Shown one piece after another: positions 49,702-59,269 of a stretch of 64,000 bases of DNA. Every line of letters begins with the position of its first letter. The first letter of the stretch is position 1. Source of the DNA: Laccaria trichodermophora (taxonomy: Eukaryota; Basidiomycota; Agaricomycetes; Agaricales; Hydnangiaceae); assembly GCA_018417955.1 (NCBI GenBank), contig JACTVC010000025.1, positions 186,001 through 250,000 on the forward strand, written 5' to 3'. The translations under genes and the position numbers were made by a program. A model generated the notes under the pieces. It saw nothing but the letters and a program-made list of their open reading frames with translations, searched no databases and was not told the DNA's origin.

Positions 49702-49950
49702 TCACCATATTTCTAGAACCATTTGTCGTACACCACTAAACCAAGGTTTATCGCTTAGTGCGGGAACGTCCAACAAAGCTTTCAGAATGGGAAGGCCCTT
49801 TGAACCCTGGGGATGGGGAATCCGCTTGAGATTTCGTTTCCTCGTCACAAAGTTCTCAGATGCCATAAACAAAACAGCAAGCCCGCGACAGCGAGGTATG
49901 CAAGTGGCCAACGTCTCCATGGCAAGTATATGTGTTGTAGTACGTTGTGA
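49702..49950 (-). pseudogene. Solo first exon of another P450 copy
   Basis: On the minus strand, a METLATCIP start, the hinge HPQGSKGLPIL and PALSDKPWF align with METIQFHPYL, PGPKGLPILG and PSLGDKPWL of the P450s in this window. It stops after about 70 codons and no later P450 exon is found downstream, so it is a truncated relic. Confidence 0.7.
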
Positions 49951-50374
49951 GACGAAGGAAGTGGTCCTGTAACTTCAAATTGACACGGAGGCTGGTTAAA
50001 TAGGGCGACTCGCAATAATGGTATCTCTGAGCTTGAAAAGATCAGACCAGAATATACCATCGTCTTCCGCCGATACATGCCGTGTCGATGACTTCGGCTG
50101 GGTTCTGTGGGTTTGAATATAGATCTTTTGGCAAGAGAGGTGATTTCAAAATGCCGACAGTGACATACAAAAGGTTTCCGTTCAAGCGGAGGCTCGCCAT
50201 GATCTGTCATTGATCAATCGATCATGAGTGAGGTCGGTTGACCGGTGTGGGAATTTCCAGATAGCAGTACAATGAACTTGTGATAGGCTCAGGAACCGCC
50301 GACGAAGGAATACCAGCAAGTAAAAAGGAAAGTTGCAAACAACAAACTTTGAACAAACTCTGGTCGATCACCGC

Positions 50375-50379
50375 AAAAA
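50375..50379 (-). terminator. RNA polymerase III T-run terminator of tRNA-Val
   Basis: Five T residues on the minus strand directly after the tRNA 3' end. Confidence 0.7.
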
Positions 50380-50382
50380 GAA

Positions 50383-50477
50383 TGAGTCGACCCAGGTTCG
50401 AACTGAGGACCTTCTGTGTCCTACAACATAGTTGATGAATGTTAGACAGATGCGATAACCAACTACGCCATCGACCC
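50383..50477 (-). tRNA. tRNA-Val (anticodon AAC) with 21-nt intron
   Basis: A full cloverleaf can be drawn. The 7-bp acceptor stem GGGTCGA/TCGACTC has one G-T pair. The A box TGGCGTAGTTGG gives the D arm. The anticodon stem TCTGT/ACAGA holds loop C-T-A-A-C-A, interrupted after position 37 by a 21-nt intron. The variable loop is AGGTC, and the T arm is CTCAG-TTCGAAC-CTGGG. The anticodon AAC decodes valine. The discriminator base is A. A T5 run (minus strand, 50375-50379) four bases past the gene is the pol III terminator. Confidence 0.9.
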
Positions 50478-50672
50478 GCTGAATGTAACTGTAAGAGAAG
50501 CGATCTAGATGGGACAGAGTCCAAATAATAATGAAAAAGGTCAAAGGGATGCTTCACAATCTGAATCTCAACTAGACAGTTTTCGAGAGAAAAGCCATGA
50601 TGTATACGGCAACGAGGAAATGCACGCCCCATTTTGCGTAGTTCTCCCATGAACAACACCATAAGCCAAGCA

Positions 50673-51627
50673 TTATTTCTCAAAGAACGCTACCTGTTCC
50701 TCCTTCCCCAACCCTGTGCGTCCCCTCCAATGATCTCTAAGCAAAGGAGGATCTGAAAGGGTGAAAGGCCTCCTGGGGCTCGCAAGGACGGCGGTGAGTA
50801 AGTCGGGGACAGTCTCTGGTGTTACCCGTCCCAACCTGCAAGTAAATATGAAAGTCAGACACTGGAACAAAGAAAAGCAACATGCGGACGTGCCATTCGC
50901 CATGCGGAAAAACTAGAACGTTCGCAGCGTATCTGCATAAGGGAAACCCTCGAAATCAGAGAACGAAAGAATGAGGAGAATAGATATTCAATACGCACTG
51001 GTGCCCACCAACATGCCCCACCTCCCCAATCCTCACCCTGTCCGCGCTTACCCCCCTCTCCTTCACTTCCTTCTTTAAAGCACTAACAACCTTCTGACCC
51101 ATGTCACCGCACCTACAATCTCGCTCACCGTGCGTACACACATACAGACAAATCTCTGTGTCCTCATGAGGGCGACTCGGATGCAGACCCTCGGCGTGTT
51201 CCCTCAACACGGCATCCACACTGTCCATGTCTTCCAACACAAGGTTTTCGAGATCCAAACGCCCACCCAAGGCCGAAAATGCAGTGGCGTACTGCGGCGC
51301 GTCCACACTGTGATCCTCTCCTTCGGACCACGAAAAATTGACGATCCCGCCCCACTTCGATGCGCGTAGTTGTAAAGTGCGCTGCAGAGGCGTCGTCATT
51401 CTCGAGGGGAACTCGGTAGGTGGCATGGGAGAGCGTAGGAAGATGTAGCTACGGTGTGAGGCAACCGTGCCATAGAGGGGCTTCTCCGCTGTCGATGGGT
51501 CCTGCTCAGATGATACCGCTGGGGCGGTTGGGCCCATTGAACTGATGAACAGCGTTCGCGGAAAGTTTTGGAGACAGCGGTGAAGGCTCCTCATCGCTGT
51601 CGTTCGTAGCGAGTGCGGTGGGTGCAA
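50673..51627 (-). CDS. AIM32: Aim32/Apd1-type sucrase-ferredoxin-like [2Fe-2S] protein
   Basis: Exons 50999-51627, 50894-50932 and 50673-50835 give 276 aa in frame. The N-terminus (MRSLHRCLQNFPRTLFISS after a possible earlier Met) looks like a mitochondrial presequence. The thioredoxin-fold ferredoxin domain shows VCTHGERDCRCG with the cluster cysteines, then GEVGHVGGH with the H-x3-H pair that in Apd1/Aim32 provides bis-histidine ligation of a [2Fe-2S] cluster. It is followed by QYAANVLVFPHGEW and LGRVTPETV. The second intron (50836-50893) must begin with GC rather than GT, because GEW|LGRVTPE is the only in-frame junction and matches the family. Expected location is the mitochondrial matrix, in redox or thiol quality control. 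Confidence 0.88.
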
Positions 51628-52337
51628 GGTTGGCGTTGGAGTTGCATGTTGTGGTCCGGGGATGATAGATCATTTCGCCGACCGACGCGTCGGCTGAGCG
51701 CCGACGATAAAATTACGGTTGTCACACGTGCTCTTGCACTCTTGCCCCAACGCCCCCAATGCCGCCACGCAGTAAAGCACCTTTGGCTATCGTGTTGTCG
51801 TAAAAATCAAGCAAGGAGCCCTCCAACGATGAGCCTATCCAAAGAATCTTTTCGTTTGAGCAGCACCTAGGCTCGGTGCACTGGTATTTGCCTAGTCTCT
51901 CTGACACTGACACTCATGTATGGATGACTTTTTCTAGACGAAATAATAAATGGGTGCCATGGATGGCTTGTACCTATAGGTATACGCGAAAAAAGCGTCT
52001 CCTTTTCGGCAACTAACTACACGTCGATGTCCAGTCTGCTCTAACTCGTTGCAAGGGCCAGGAGTGAAGGTGGTCGGGCAACGCGTCCTCTGCGGATGAT
52101 CAAGATCAATTTTCAGGCCTCTTGGATGTATACTGACCGATTGGAAAGGCTAGAACTATTGACTCACTCAAAACGGAATCGACCTCGGGCATCGGGCAAA
52201 CACCAAATACTTCGATGGTCTTTTACTAAGAAAATACTTACCAACGCTTCCTACGTTGAAGTATCCCTGGCCGACTGATACAATCGGTGCTTTTGGCCAG
52301 CGCTATGTCTTCGTCAGCTTCGACATCATTTTGGCTT
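51628..52337. other. Intergenic; SDR upstream block
   Basis: About 52160-52300 is repeated at 57370-57490 (shared GGGCATCGGGCAAACACC and GAAGTATCCCTGGCC). This marks the left edge of the triplicated SDR/F-box/PMT module. Confidence 0.55.
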
Positions 52338-52343
52338 TATAAA
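52338..52343 (+). promoter_or_regulatory. TATA box of the SDR gene
   Basis: TATAAA 48 bases before the ATG at 52386; the same box and flank are repeated at about 55555 in the decayed second copy. Confidence 0.5.
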
Positions 52344-52385
52344 CCCTCCAATCCAACCCATTCAGCATTCAACACATCCGATCAC

Positions 52386-53321
52386 ATGTCCAATAACAAC
52401 ATGTCTTCCTGGTTAATCACTGGTGCAAGCAGGGGTATTGGCCTCAGCATTGTCAGCGATCTCGTACGTCCTCACCACCACTTTACGTGCGCCTTCCCCA
52501 GACTAATATATCATTTCTAGTTGAAAGAGGAGGATAACTTCGTCATCGCCACCGCGCGGGATCTCAGCGCCAAAGGCCTCCAAGAGCTCGCCGCAAAATA
52601 CCCCAAGACCCGCCTCGCTCTCGTCGAGCTCAACGTCACCGACGTCGCGAGCATCAAGAATGCCGCTGAGGAAGTTGGAACGCTCCTTCCCAGCGGTCTC
52701 GACTACTTGATCAACAATGCGGGCATCATGCCGCAGCCCATGACTTCCTTCGAGGACCTGTGCGCTCCTTGTACTGACCGTTTCTATGTTTAATGCTAAC
52801 GCTACATTAATGTAGTGACTTGAAGCTATTCGCAGACGAACTCAGCTTCAGCACCATTGCCGTTATTCAAGTGACTTCCGCGTTCTTGCCCCTGGTGAAG
52901 AAGTCCGCCGTGAAGAAGATCATCTTCTTGACATCTGTCCTGGGCTCCCTTGAACTTGGCGGCTCGTGGCCATTTATCACCAACTCCTACTCTATCTCCA
53001 AGGCGGCCTTGAACATGTCAGGATTGCCGTCCACTCTCCGTTTTATTTATACTTCCTCTGACGTTTCTGTTCAACAGGCTGGCTCGAAAGTGGGGTGCAG
53101 TCCTCAAGCACGAAGGCGTTACAGTTGCTCTGGTCCACCCAGGTTGGGTACAGACCGACTTGGGCGATGAGATCAAGGAGTGGATGGAGACGTACGCTAA
53201 GAACGTTCCCCAGATCACTACCGCTCAGTCGTCTGCGGGAGTTGTTGCTGTCGCGAAGAACGTAACTATTGATTCCACGGCTACCTTCTATAACTACGAT
53301 GGTAGCAAACTTCCTTTCTAA
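52386..53321 (+). CDS. Short-chain dehydrogenase/reductase (SDR)
   Basis: NAD(P)-dependent oxidoreductase of the classical SDR type. Exons 52386-52463, 52521-52759, 52816-53016 and 53078-53321 give 253 aa in frame. Motifs: cofactor loop TGASRGIG near the start, DxxD-equivalent VELNVTD, NNAG at the end of strand 4, and the catalytic Y-S-I-S-K, with the Tyr and Lys in the expected spacing after the LTSVLGS serine. HPGWVQTDLG follows. It resembles fungal carbonyl reductase or sniffer-like enzymes; the substrate cannot be read. An alternative start is the Met five codons later (MSSWLITGASRG). It is convergent with the F-box pseudogene. Two further decayed copies lie downstream at 55629-57215 and 60860-61236. 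Confidence 0.9.
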
Positions 53322-53423
53322 GCGCACTTGACCTGTACTCTGATTTCGGACAATGATATGTGTGAACTGCCCCCATTGATCAACTAAGATTATCCGCACT
53401 CGGACTCGAAACTCGATTGTGAA

Positions 53424-54908
53424 CTAGGTATGCTGAGTTATGGAAAGTTCAAGGCCGTCGCGTCTAAGGCTGTCCAGTTCCTCTTGTATATCCGGACTGA
53501 TAACAAAGTGAGAGAAACTCTTCACATTCACCGATTGGATCTGAGATACTGGCATTTGTTCAGAGTCCACTTCGACCAGTCGCAAATCGCACTGTCGAAA
53601 TCTGTACACAAGGACATCTCGGAATAAATGCATGTGTTGAGTGAGAGAAGTGGGGCCACAATACGTGAAGTGTTGCAGATTGGGGAGGAGAATATCCCCA
53701 TGAGGAGAGTAGAGCCGCTGTAGGAGTTCTTCGTTGAAAAACTCGTCGCCTGAAGACTCCTCACAGAAGTCGACGGATAAGTTTTTGACATATGGGATGT
53801 TTTCGAGAACCTGAGTCAAAACGCGGTCGTCTGAGGGCTTCTCTGTGTTATAGAAAGTGAAACTTTCCAAGAGTTTTGAGGAACGAAATGGTTTCACGAT
53901 TTGGGAGAGGAAGGCCTCTTCAGACGTGGACCCAAATGAACCGGCGAGGGAGACCTCACGCAAAGAGGGAAATTTGACTTGCTCTAAGATCCAACTCACT
54001 TCAGAATCGAAGGCAAGAAAGTGGAGCTCGAGATATTCCAGATGTTCTAGCACGGAAACCTGCTGATGGAATAATTCTATAACCAAGGGATCCTCCGACC
54101 ACTCTGGATCAATCCTGATGAAGGTGCAGCAGATTATCTGAGGGGCATTGGAAAAAATTAGATGGATGTCGTCCATGGTACAGGCGTCTATAGATAACTC
54201 CCGCAATTGATGCCACGGGGCTAGTACATCGGGCAGGCTGAAGTTGTGAAGATGAAGGACTGAGAGTAGTGGGGCCAATGATAAATTTATCGGTTGTCTG
54301 AATGTCAAATGAGCAGTAGCAGTGGTAAGAAGGGGTAATGATTTTTTGACACCACGATTGGTGTCAAAACATTGACACGCGATGTCGGGGAATAAGAATC
54401 ATACTTCTTTCCGTTGCGGCGAGACAGACCCAAGTAAAGTTAGAATTTTTACCGGAGGATGGGATCTCCATGTCATTAGAACTTCGGTTCTGTTAAGAGA
54501 AAAGGAGATGGGATAATTTGCAGTTCTAGAAAGCCAATCCCGAAGAAGGTCGGTTTGAGCCTCGTAGCGAGCTTTTGTTAGCCAGAGGCGTATAGTAGTC
54601 CAAAGAATTGGGGTCGACCAAACGAAAGACCTGAAACTCTGGCAAATTTTGCCCAGGAAGAGGGGGGTTTTGCCTTCCTCCTCAGCTAAGTTGCCGACAG
54701 CTAGCGGGCCCAAGGTTGTGTAGAATATCTCCGTCTTTATCTCTGCTGGAAGTTGATTGATTGGGGATAGATCGTTTAATTGTGAGCGCAATCGTCGACG
54801 CTCCTCTTGCTGTTCAAGAAGAATGGCCTGCGTTTGCGCCATTTCCGATTCTAATGATTTGTAGTAGTAAACCGCTCTTTGCCTTGGAATGTTCATGATG
54901 TTCTGTCA
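53424..54908 (-). pseudogene. F-box protein, first copy, two lesions
   Basis: Single-exon gene homologous along its whole length to those at 57629-59122 and 61339-62838. The ancestral ATG (54908) is followed by the same N-terminus as the third copy, but a 5-bp deletion near 54855 shifts the frame before the coiled coil. Later a TGA at 54399-54401 replaces the CGA arginine codon of the other copies in the segment KEVRFLFP. Downstream the frame is open to the normal stop at 53424. Translation from an alternative ATG at 54896 would give only a 165-aa F-box fragment. Confidence 0.8.
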
Positions 54909-55628
54909 TGTTACTCGTATCTTCTGTTTTTTGTTAGATTTCTTTCATTAAGTCGAGAGAAAAAACGATCCTACATCGCAATGCGCAACCGTTTCAAGGT
55001 GCGCGATGAATGATGATATGGTCGGTAACAGAGTCATGGTGGCTTGTGCGAGAGCAATTGATGAACAAACACGTGTTGTCAGAGTTTCCAACACATCGTG
55101 CAGCTTTGCTCCGAAGGCTCAAATCCTGAAGAACAGAGAAGAACAGCATCGGAGTATCAGTCTGAATCAGTCCGTGGCCAGCATCAAGATACACCACCGA
55201 AAGACCCCTCGGCATCTAAATGCTGTTCTGACCTGCCAGACCTTACACTTGCCCAAGTTACACGCATATTTCATGATCAGGCTCAGGGACTTCACGCTGG
55301 ATGACAACCTCTCAGCGACCTACAATGCCAGCGCTATAATGAGCATATTCCTCACTCCTCTCTTAATACTCTTCCCCTAGAACTCTTTCGTGAAATTCTC
55401 GTGGCATCGATCGACGAGCTATGTGTCTTCTGGAATCCTTTCAACCTCAATACAATTTGTTCAGGAAACATGCATACAATGCGCTCCGTGGTATCATGTA
55501 CATCAAGGCCAGCAGGTGAATGTCTTCGTCAGCTGCGACAATGTTTTCAGCTTTATAAACCCTCCAATCCAACCCCTTCAACATTCAATGCATCCGATCA
55601 CAGCCCAACAACATCTCCAATTACAACA
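54909..55628. other. Module spacer with F-box fragment and SDR promoter copy
   Basis: Around 55345-55440 the plus strand reads SLNTLPLELFREILVASI, an F-box signature unrelated to the neighbouring F-box genes, in an isolated short frame. About 55530-55628 duplicates the SDR promoter and 5' UTR including its TATA box. Confidence 0.5.
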
Positions 55629-57215
55629 TGCCTTCCTGGTTAATCACCGGTACCAGGGGTATTGGCCTCAGCATTGTTTACGTGCGCCTTTCCCCTGACT
55701 AACCTATTTTATCAGTTGAAAGAAGAGAATAACTTCTTCATCGCCACTGCACGCGATATGGGCGCCAAAAGCCTTCTGGAGCTCGCCTCGAAATACCACA
55801 AGACCCGGCTCGCTCTCGTCGAGCTTAACGTTACCGACGTCGCGAGCATCAAGAAAGCCGCGGAGGAAGTTGGAACGCTCCTTCCCAACAGTCTCGACTA
55901 CTTGATTAACAGCTTCGAGAGCAAGATGCGGGCATCATGCCACAGCCTATGACTTCCGAGCTCCGAAGGCCAACGCACCCTCGGCGGTCGGGCAATGCCA
56001 CATTCGTGGACGTCACTGTTGAGTCAAAAGTCACCGGTACCGGTCCCTATTCATCACGTTCGCAACGCGCAAGGTGGTTATCTTCACTCGCATCCCCACA
56101 ATTTATCCTGATCGCAGTAAACAGCAACGGATCACTCTGTCATGTACACCGAAAACCTGACAATGACTTTAGGATCTTCACCCCCATTTCAATTGGGGGG
56201 ATCCTCCATTGTAGTTCATGGAGACATCGAGGCATTTACAATGTGCGTGTTATATGTCTGATTTGTTGGACTTTCTGACGGATATGATGCGTAGTGCGCT
56301 CAAGGTCAACTACAAGCAACTAGTATTCCTTGCCAAGTTCTGTGATGTCAACAACGAACGTTGGTCTCCCTGATCGACACGCCTTGGACTCTCATCCGGA
56401 TCCATGGCCACTTCCCTGTCGTTGTATTGTGCGTTTTTGCTCTTCTATACACGGCCATTGCTGACTATTATCATTAGAGTTTCTGGGTGAAGGAACATCG
56501 TCAGGTCTATTTGATCGGAAACCCTCTCGTGTGGTACCTGTGGTTGCGTCCATCCTTTTTTGGGGCTTCCTGATTCACGTGCTAAGAGAGGATTCAGAGA
56601 ATTCGATTCTAGTACGCCTTGTCTATCTTCCTTTCACCCCCCTCTCTAACGTCTCATCCAGCCAAAGTCGTGAAATGCGACTCACTTTGAGGTTTACTGT
56701 TCATAGGCTGGGGCCTCTGCACTACTCCCCTTTTTCCCCATGGGCCGCCAGCCCTTCCTGCATCACTACTTCCCTACGCTATACTTTCTTATCCTGTAGT
56801 GTCCTTGACATTCTCGCTTCAACCTCGCGTGAAGGTCACGTCTATTCACACCTATCCTCGGCTCGCTCGAGACCAGCGGGTCATGGCCTTAAATTGGCTA
56901 CTCGTACTCTATCTCCAAAGTGGCCTTGAACAAGTAGGTCCCTTTCTTCGTTTTCATCATTCCTCCTGGTACATTAACGTTTTTACTGACCAGGCTTGCC
57001 TGCGGGCGCGGTCCTCATAAATGATGGGACTACCATCGTGCTTATTCACCCAGGTTGATCCGTGCAAGGAGTGGCTGGAGAGGTACGCTCCAAGTGTTCC
57101 CCAGATCACCATTGCCCAATCATCTGCGGGCGTTGTGGAAGTCGCGAACACGCTACGGTTCCCCTCTACCAGTATGATGGCAGCAAAGCGTGTATCATTG
57201 ATATGTACACGTTGA
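55629..57215 (+). pseudogene. Chimeric SDR pseudogene with PMT fragment inside
   Basis: From 55629 the sequence follows SDR exons 1-2 (MPSWLITGTRGIG, ENNFFIATARD, VELNVTDVASIK). One residue of the cofactor loop is lost, and an insertion of about 13 bases at DYLIN destroys the NNAG motif. At about 55968 it jumps into protein O-mannosyltransferase sequence (55968-56860). Near 56860 it returns to the SDR 3' half (YSYSISKVALN, then a stop inside IHPG, then KEWLERYAPSVPQITIAQSSAGVV). Numerous stops; no product expected. Confidence 0.8.
55968..56860 (+). pseudogene. Protein O-mannosyltransferase (PMT) relic I
   Basis: Frame-broken pieces match the PMT MIR region (TLGGRAMP-like block and LHSHPH-like block) and the C-terminal membrane region (FLAKF; QVYLIGNPLVWYL; MGRQPFLHHYFPTLYF). 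Several frameshifts and stops. It corresponds to the C-terminal half of a PMT, an ER enzyme that transfers mannose from dolichyl-phosphate mannose to Ser/Thr. Confidence 0.7.
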
Positions 57216-57299
57216 CGTAAACTGACGGCAGCACTTACCAACTGCTCGTGATTGCTCTCCGATCTACATACGTGAAAGTCGCGATACAATAACGTCGAG

Positions 57300-57600
57300 T
57301 CATTGTATATTTACCCATTTTTCACGCCTCCGAGTCTTGGCTATACAATGTAGCTCCTAGAATTATCGACTCACCCAAAGTGGAGTTGACCTTGGGCATC
57401 GGGCAAACACCGGATACTTTGACGGCCTTTTACTAAGAATATAAATACCAACTTGAACGCTTCCAAATGTCGAAGTATCCCTGGCCTACCAATTCAATCA
57501 CTGCCCTCTCAATCGTTTGCGGGAGTTCTGGCAGCCCGGAAGAACGTAACTATTGATTCTACGCACACTTGACCTGTACTTTAATTCAAGCCAATGATCC
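57300..57600 (+). repeat. Copy of SDR promoter block plus SDR 3'-end fragment
   Basis: 57370-57490 repeats 52160-52300. 57515-57580 repeats the final SDR codons (GVLAARKNVTIDST) and its 3' flank. This marks the boundary between module copies one and two. Confidence 0.6.
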
Positions 57601-57628
57601 ATGTACTAAACTGCCCCAGTCAACATTC

Positions 57629-59122
57629 CTACTCGGACTCGAATGTTATGGAAATTTCAAGGCCGTCGCGTCTAAGGGTGTCCAATTCCTCCTGTATATC
57701 TGGACTGATAACAAAGTGAGAGAAACTCGTCACATTCACCGATTGGATCTGAGATACTGTGCTTTGTTCAGAGTCCAGTCCGACAAGTCGCAAATCGCAC
57801 TGTCGAAATCTGTACACAAGGACATCTCGGAACAAATGCATGTGTTGAGTGAGAGACGTGGGGCCACAATACGTGAAGTGTTGCAGATTGGGGAGGAGAA
57901 TATCCCCATGAGGAGAGTAGAGCCGCCGTAGGAGTTCTTCGTTGAAAAACTCGTCGCCTGAAGACCCCTCACAGAAGTCGAGGGATAAGTGTTTGACCAA
58001 TGGGATGTTTTCGAGAACCTGAGTCAAAACGCGGTTGTTTGAAAGCTTTTTTGTGTTACAGAAAGTAAAACTTTCCAAGAGTTCCGAGGAACGAAATGGT
58101 TTCACGATTTGGAAGAGGAAGGCCTCTTCAGATGTGGACCCAAATGGACCGGCGAGGGAGACCTCACGCAAAGAGGGAAATTTGACTTGCTCTAAAATCC
58201 AACCCACTTCAGAGTCGAGGGCATAAAAGTTGAGCTCCAGATATTCCAGATGCTCTAGCACAGAAACCTGCTGATGGAATAATTCTATGTCCAACGGATC
58301 TTCCGACAACTCTATCCCAATTCCATTGAAGGTGCAGCGAATTATATGAGGGGCGCTGACAAAAATTAGGCGAATCTCGTCCATGGTACAGGTGTCTGTA
58401 GACAACTCCCGCAATTGATGCCACGGGGCTAGTACACTGGGCAGGCGGAAGTTGTTAAGATGAAGGACCGAGAGTTGTGAGGCCATTGATAAATCCAACT
58501 GTCGTCCGATTGTTAAATAAGCAGTAACAGCGGTAAGAAGGGGTAATGATTTTTTGACACTGCGATTGGTGTCAAAACATTGATAAGCCATGTTGGGGAA
58601 TAAGAATCGTACTTCTTTCCATTGCGGTGAGACAGACCCAAGTAAGGTTAGAATTTCTACCGGAGGACGGGATCTCAATGGGCGTAGGGCTTCGGTGCTG
58701 TCAACAGAAAAGGAGATGGGATAATTTGCAGTTCTAGACAGCCAGTCGCGAAGAAGATCAGTTTGAGCCTCATAGCGACCTTTTGTTAGCCAGAGGCGTA
58801 TAGTAGTCCAAAGAATCGGGGTCGACCAAACGAAATATCTGAAACTCTGGCAAATTTTGCCGAGAAAGAGGGGAGTCTTCTCCCCCTCCAATAACCCGCC
58901 GTCCAAGGTTCTGTGGAATATCTCCGTCTTTATCTCTGCTGGAAGTTGATTGATCGGGGACAGAGAATTTAATTGTGAGCGCAACCTTCGATGCTCCTCT
59001 TGTTGCTTAAGAAGGACGGCCTGTGTTTGCGCTATTTCCGATTCTAAAGTGGCGATTTGTATGAGTAAATCGTTCTTTGTCTTGGCGGTATCACATTGCG
59101 AGTCATCAAGACGTTCTAGCAT
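57629..59122 (-). CDS. F-box / leucine-rich protein, intact copy 2
   Basis: Single exon, 497 aa. Residues ~15-50 form a coiled coil (IATLESEIAQTQAVLLKQQE). The F-box follows (LSPINQLPAEIKTEIF, then WSTPILWTTIRLWL), the module that binds Skp1 in SCF ubiquitin ligases. The remainder has irregular leucine-rich strands (LSVLHLNNFRLPSVL, LEHLEYLELNFYAL, FPSLREVSLAGPF, VKHLSLDFCEG) that would form a substrate-binding solenoid. It is homologous to the third copy and to the broken first copy. The last residues differ from copy 3 because the stop has moved slightly. Intactness over 497 codons next to heavily decayed neighbours suggests selection on the F-box gene. Confidence 0.88.
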   Translation of the reverse strand: MLERLDDSQCDTAKTKNDLLIQIATLESEIAQTQAVLLKQQEEHRRLRSQLNSLSPINQLPAEIKTEIFHRTLDGGLLEGEKTPLFLGKICQSFRYFVWSTPILWTTIRLWLTKGRYEAQTDLLRDWLSRTANYPISFSVDSTEALRPLRSRPPVEILTLLGSVSPQWKEVRFLFPNMAYQCFDTNRSVKKSLPLLTAVTAYLTIGRQLDLSMASQLSVLHLNNFRLPSVLAPWHQLRELSTDTCTMDEIRLIFVSAPHIIRCTFNGIGIELSEDPLDIELFHQQVSVLEHLEYLELNFYALDSEVGWILEQVKFPSLREVSLAGPFGSTSEEAFLFQIVKPFRSSELLESFTFCNTKKLSNNRVLTQVLENIPLVKHLSLDFCEGSSGDEFFNEELLRRLYSPHGDILLPNLQHFTYCGPTSLTQHMHLFRDVLVYRFRQCDLRLVGLDSEQSTVSQIQSVNVTSFSHFVISPDIQEELDTLRRDGLEISITFESE

Positions 59123-59269
59123 GTTTCTCGTATCTTCTGATGTTGTCAGATTTCCTTCATTAACGCGAGAGGAAAAAAAAATTCACCTTGAAATGTACGA
59201 CCGCGCTTCTAGGTCTGCAATGAATGGTGATAATAATATGGTCAATGACTGGCTTGAGTGGCAGTTGTT

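Noticed and set aside
2461..52000. Secondary-metabolite gene cluster (P450 plus SDR plus others)
   Set aside because: No backbone synthase, transporter or pathway regulator is present, and the P450 and SDR lie 45 kb apart with housekeeping genes between.
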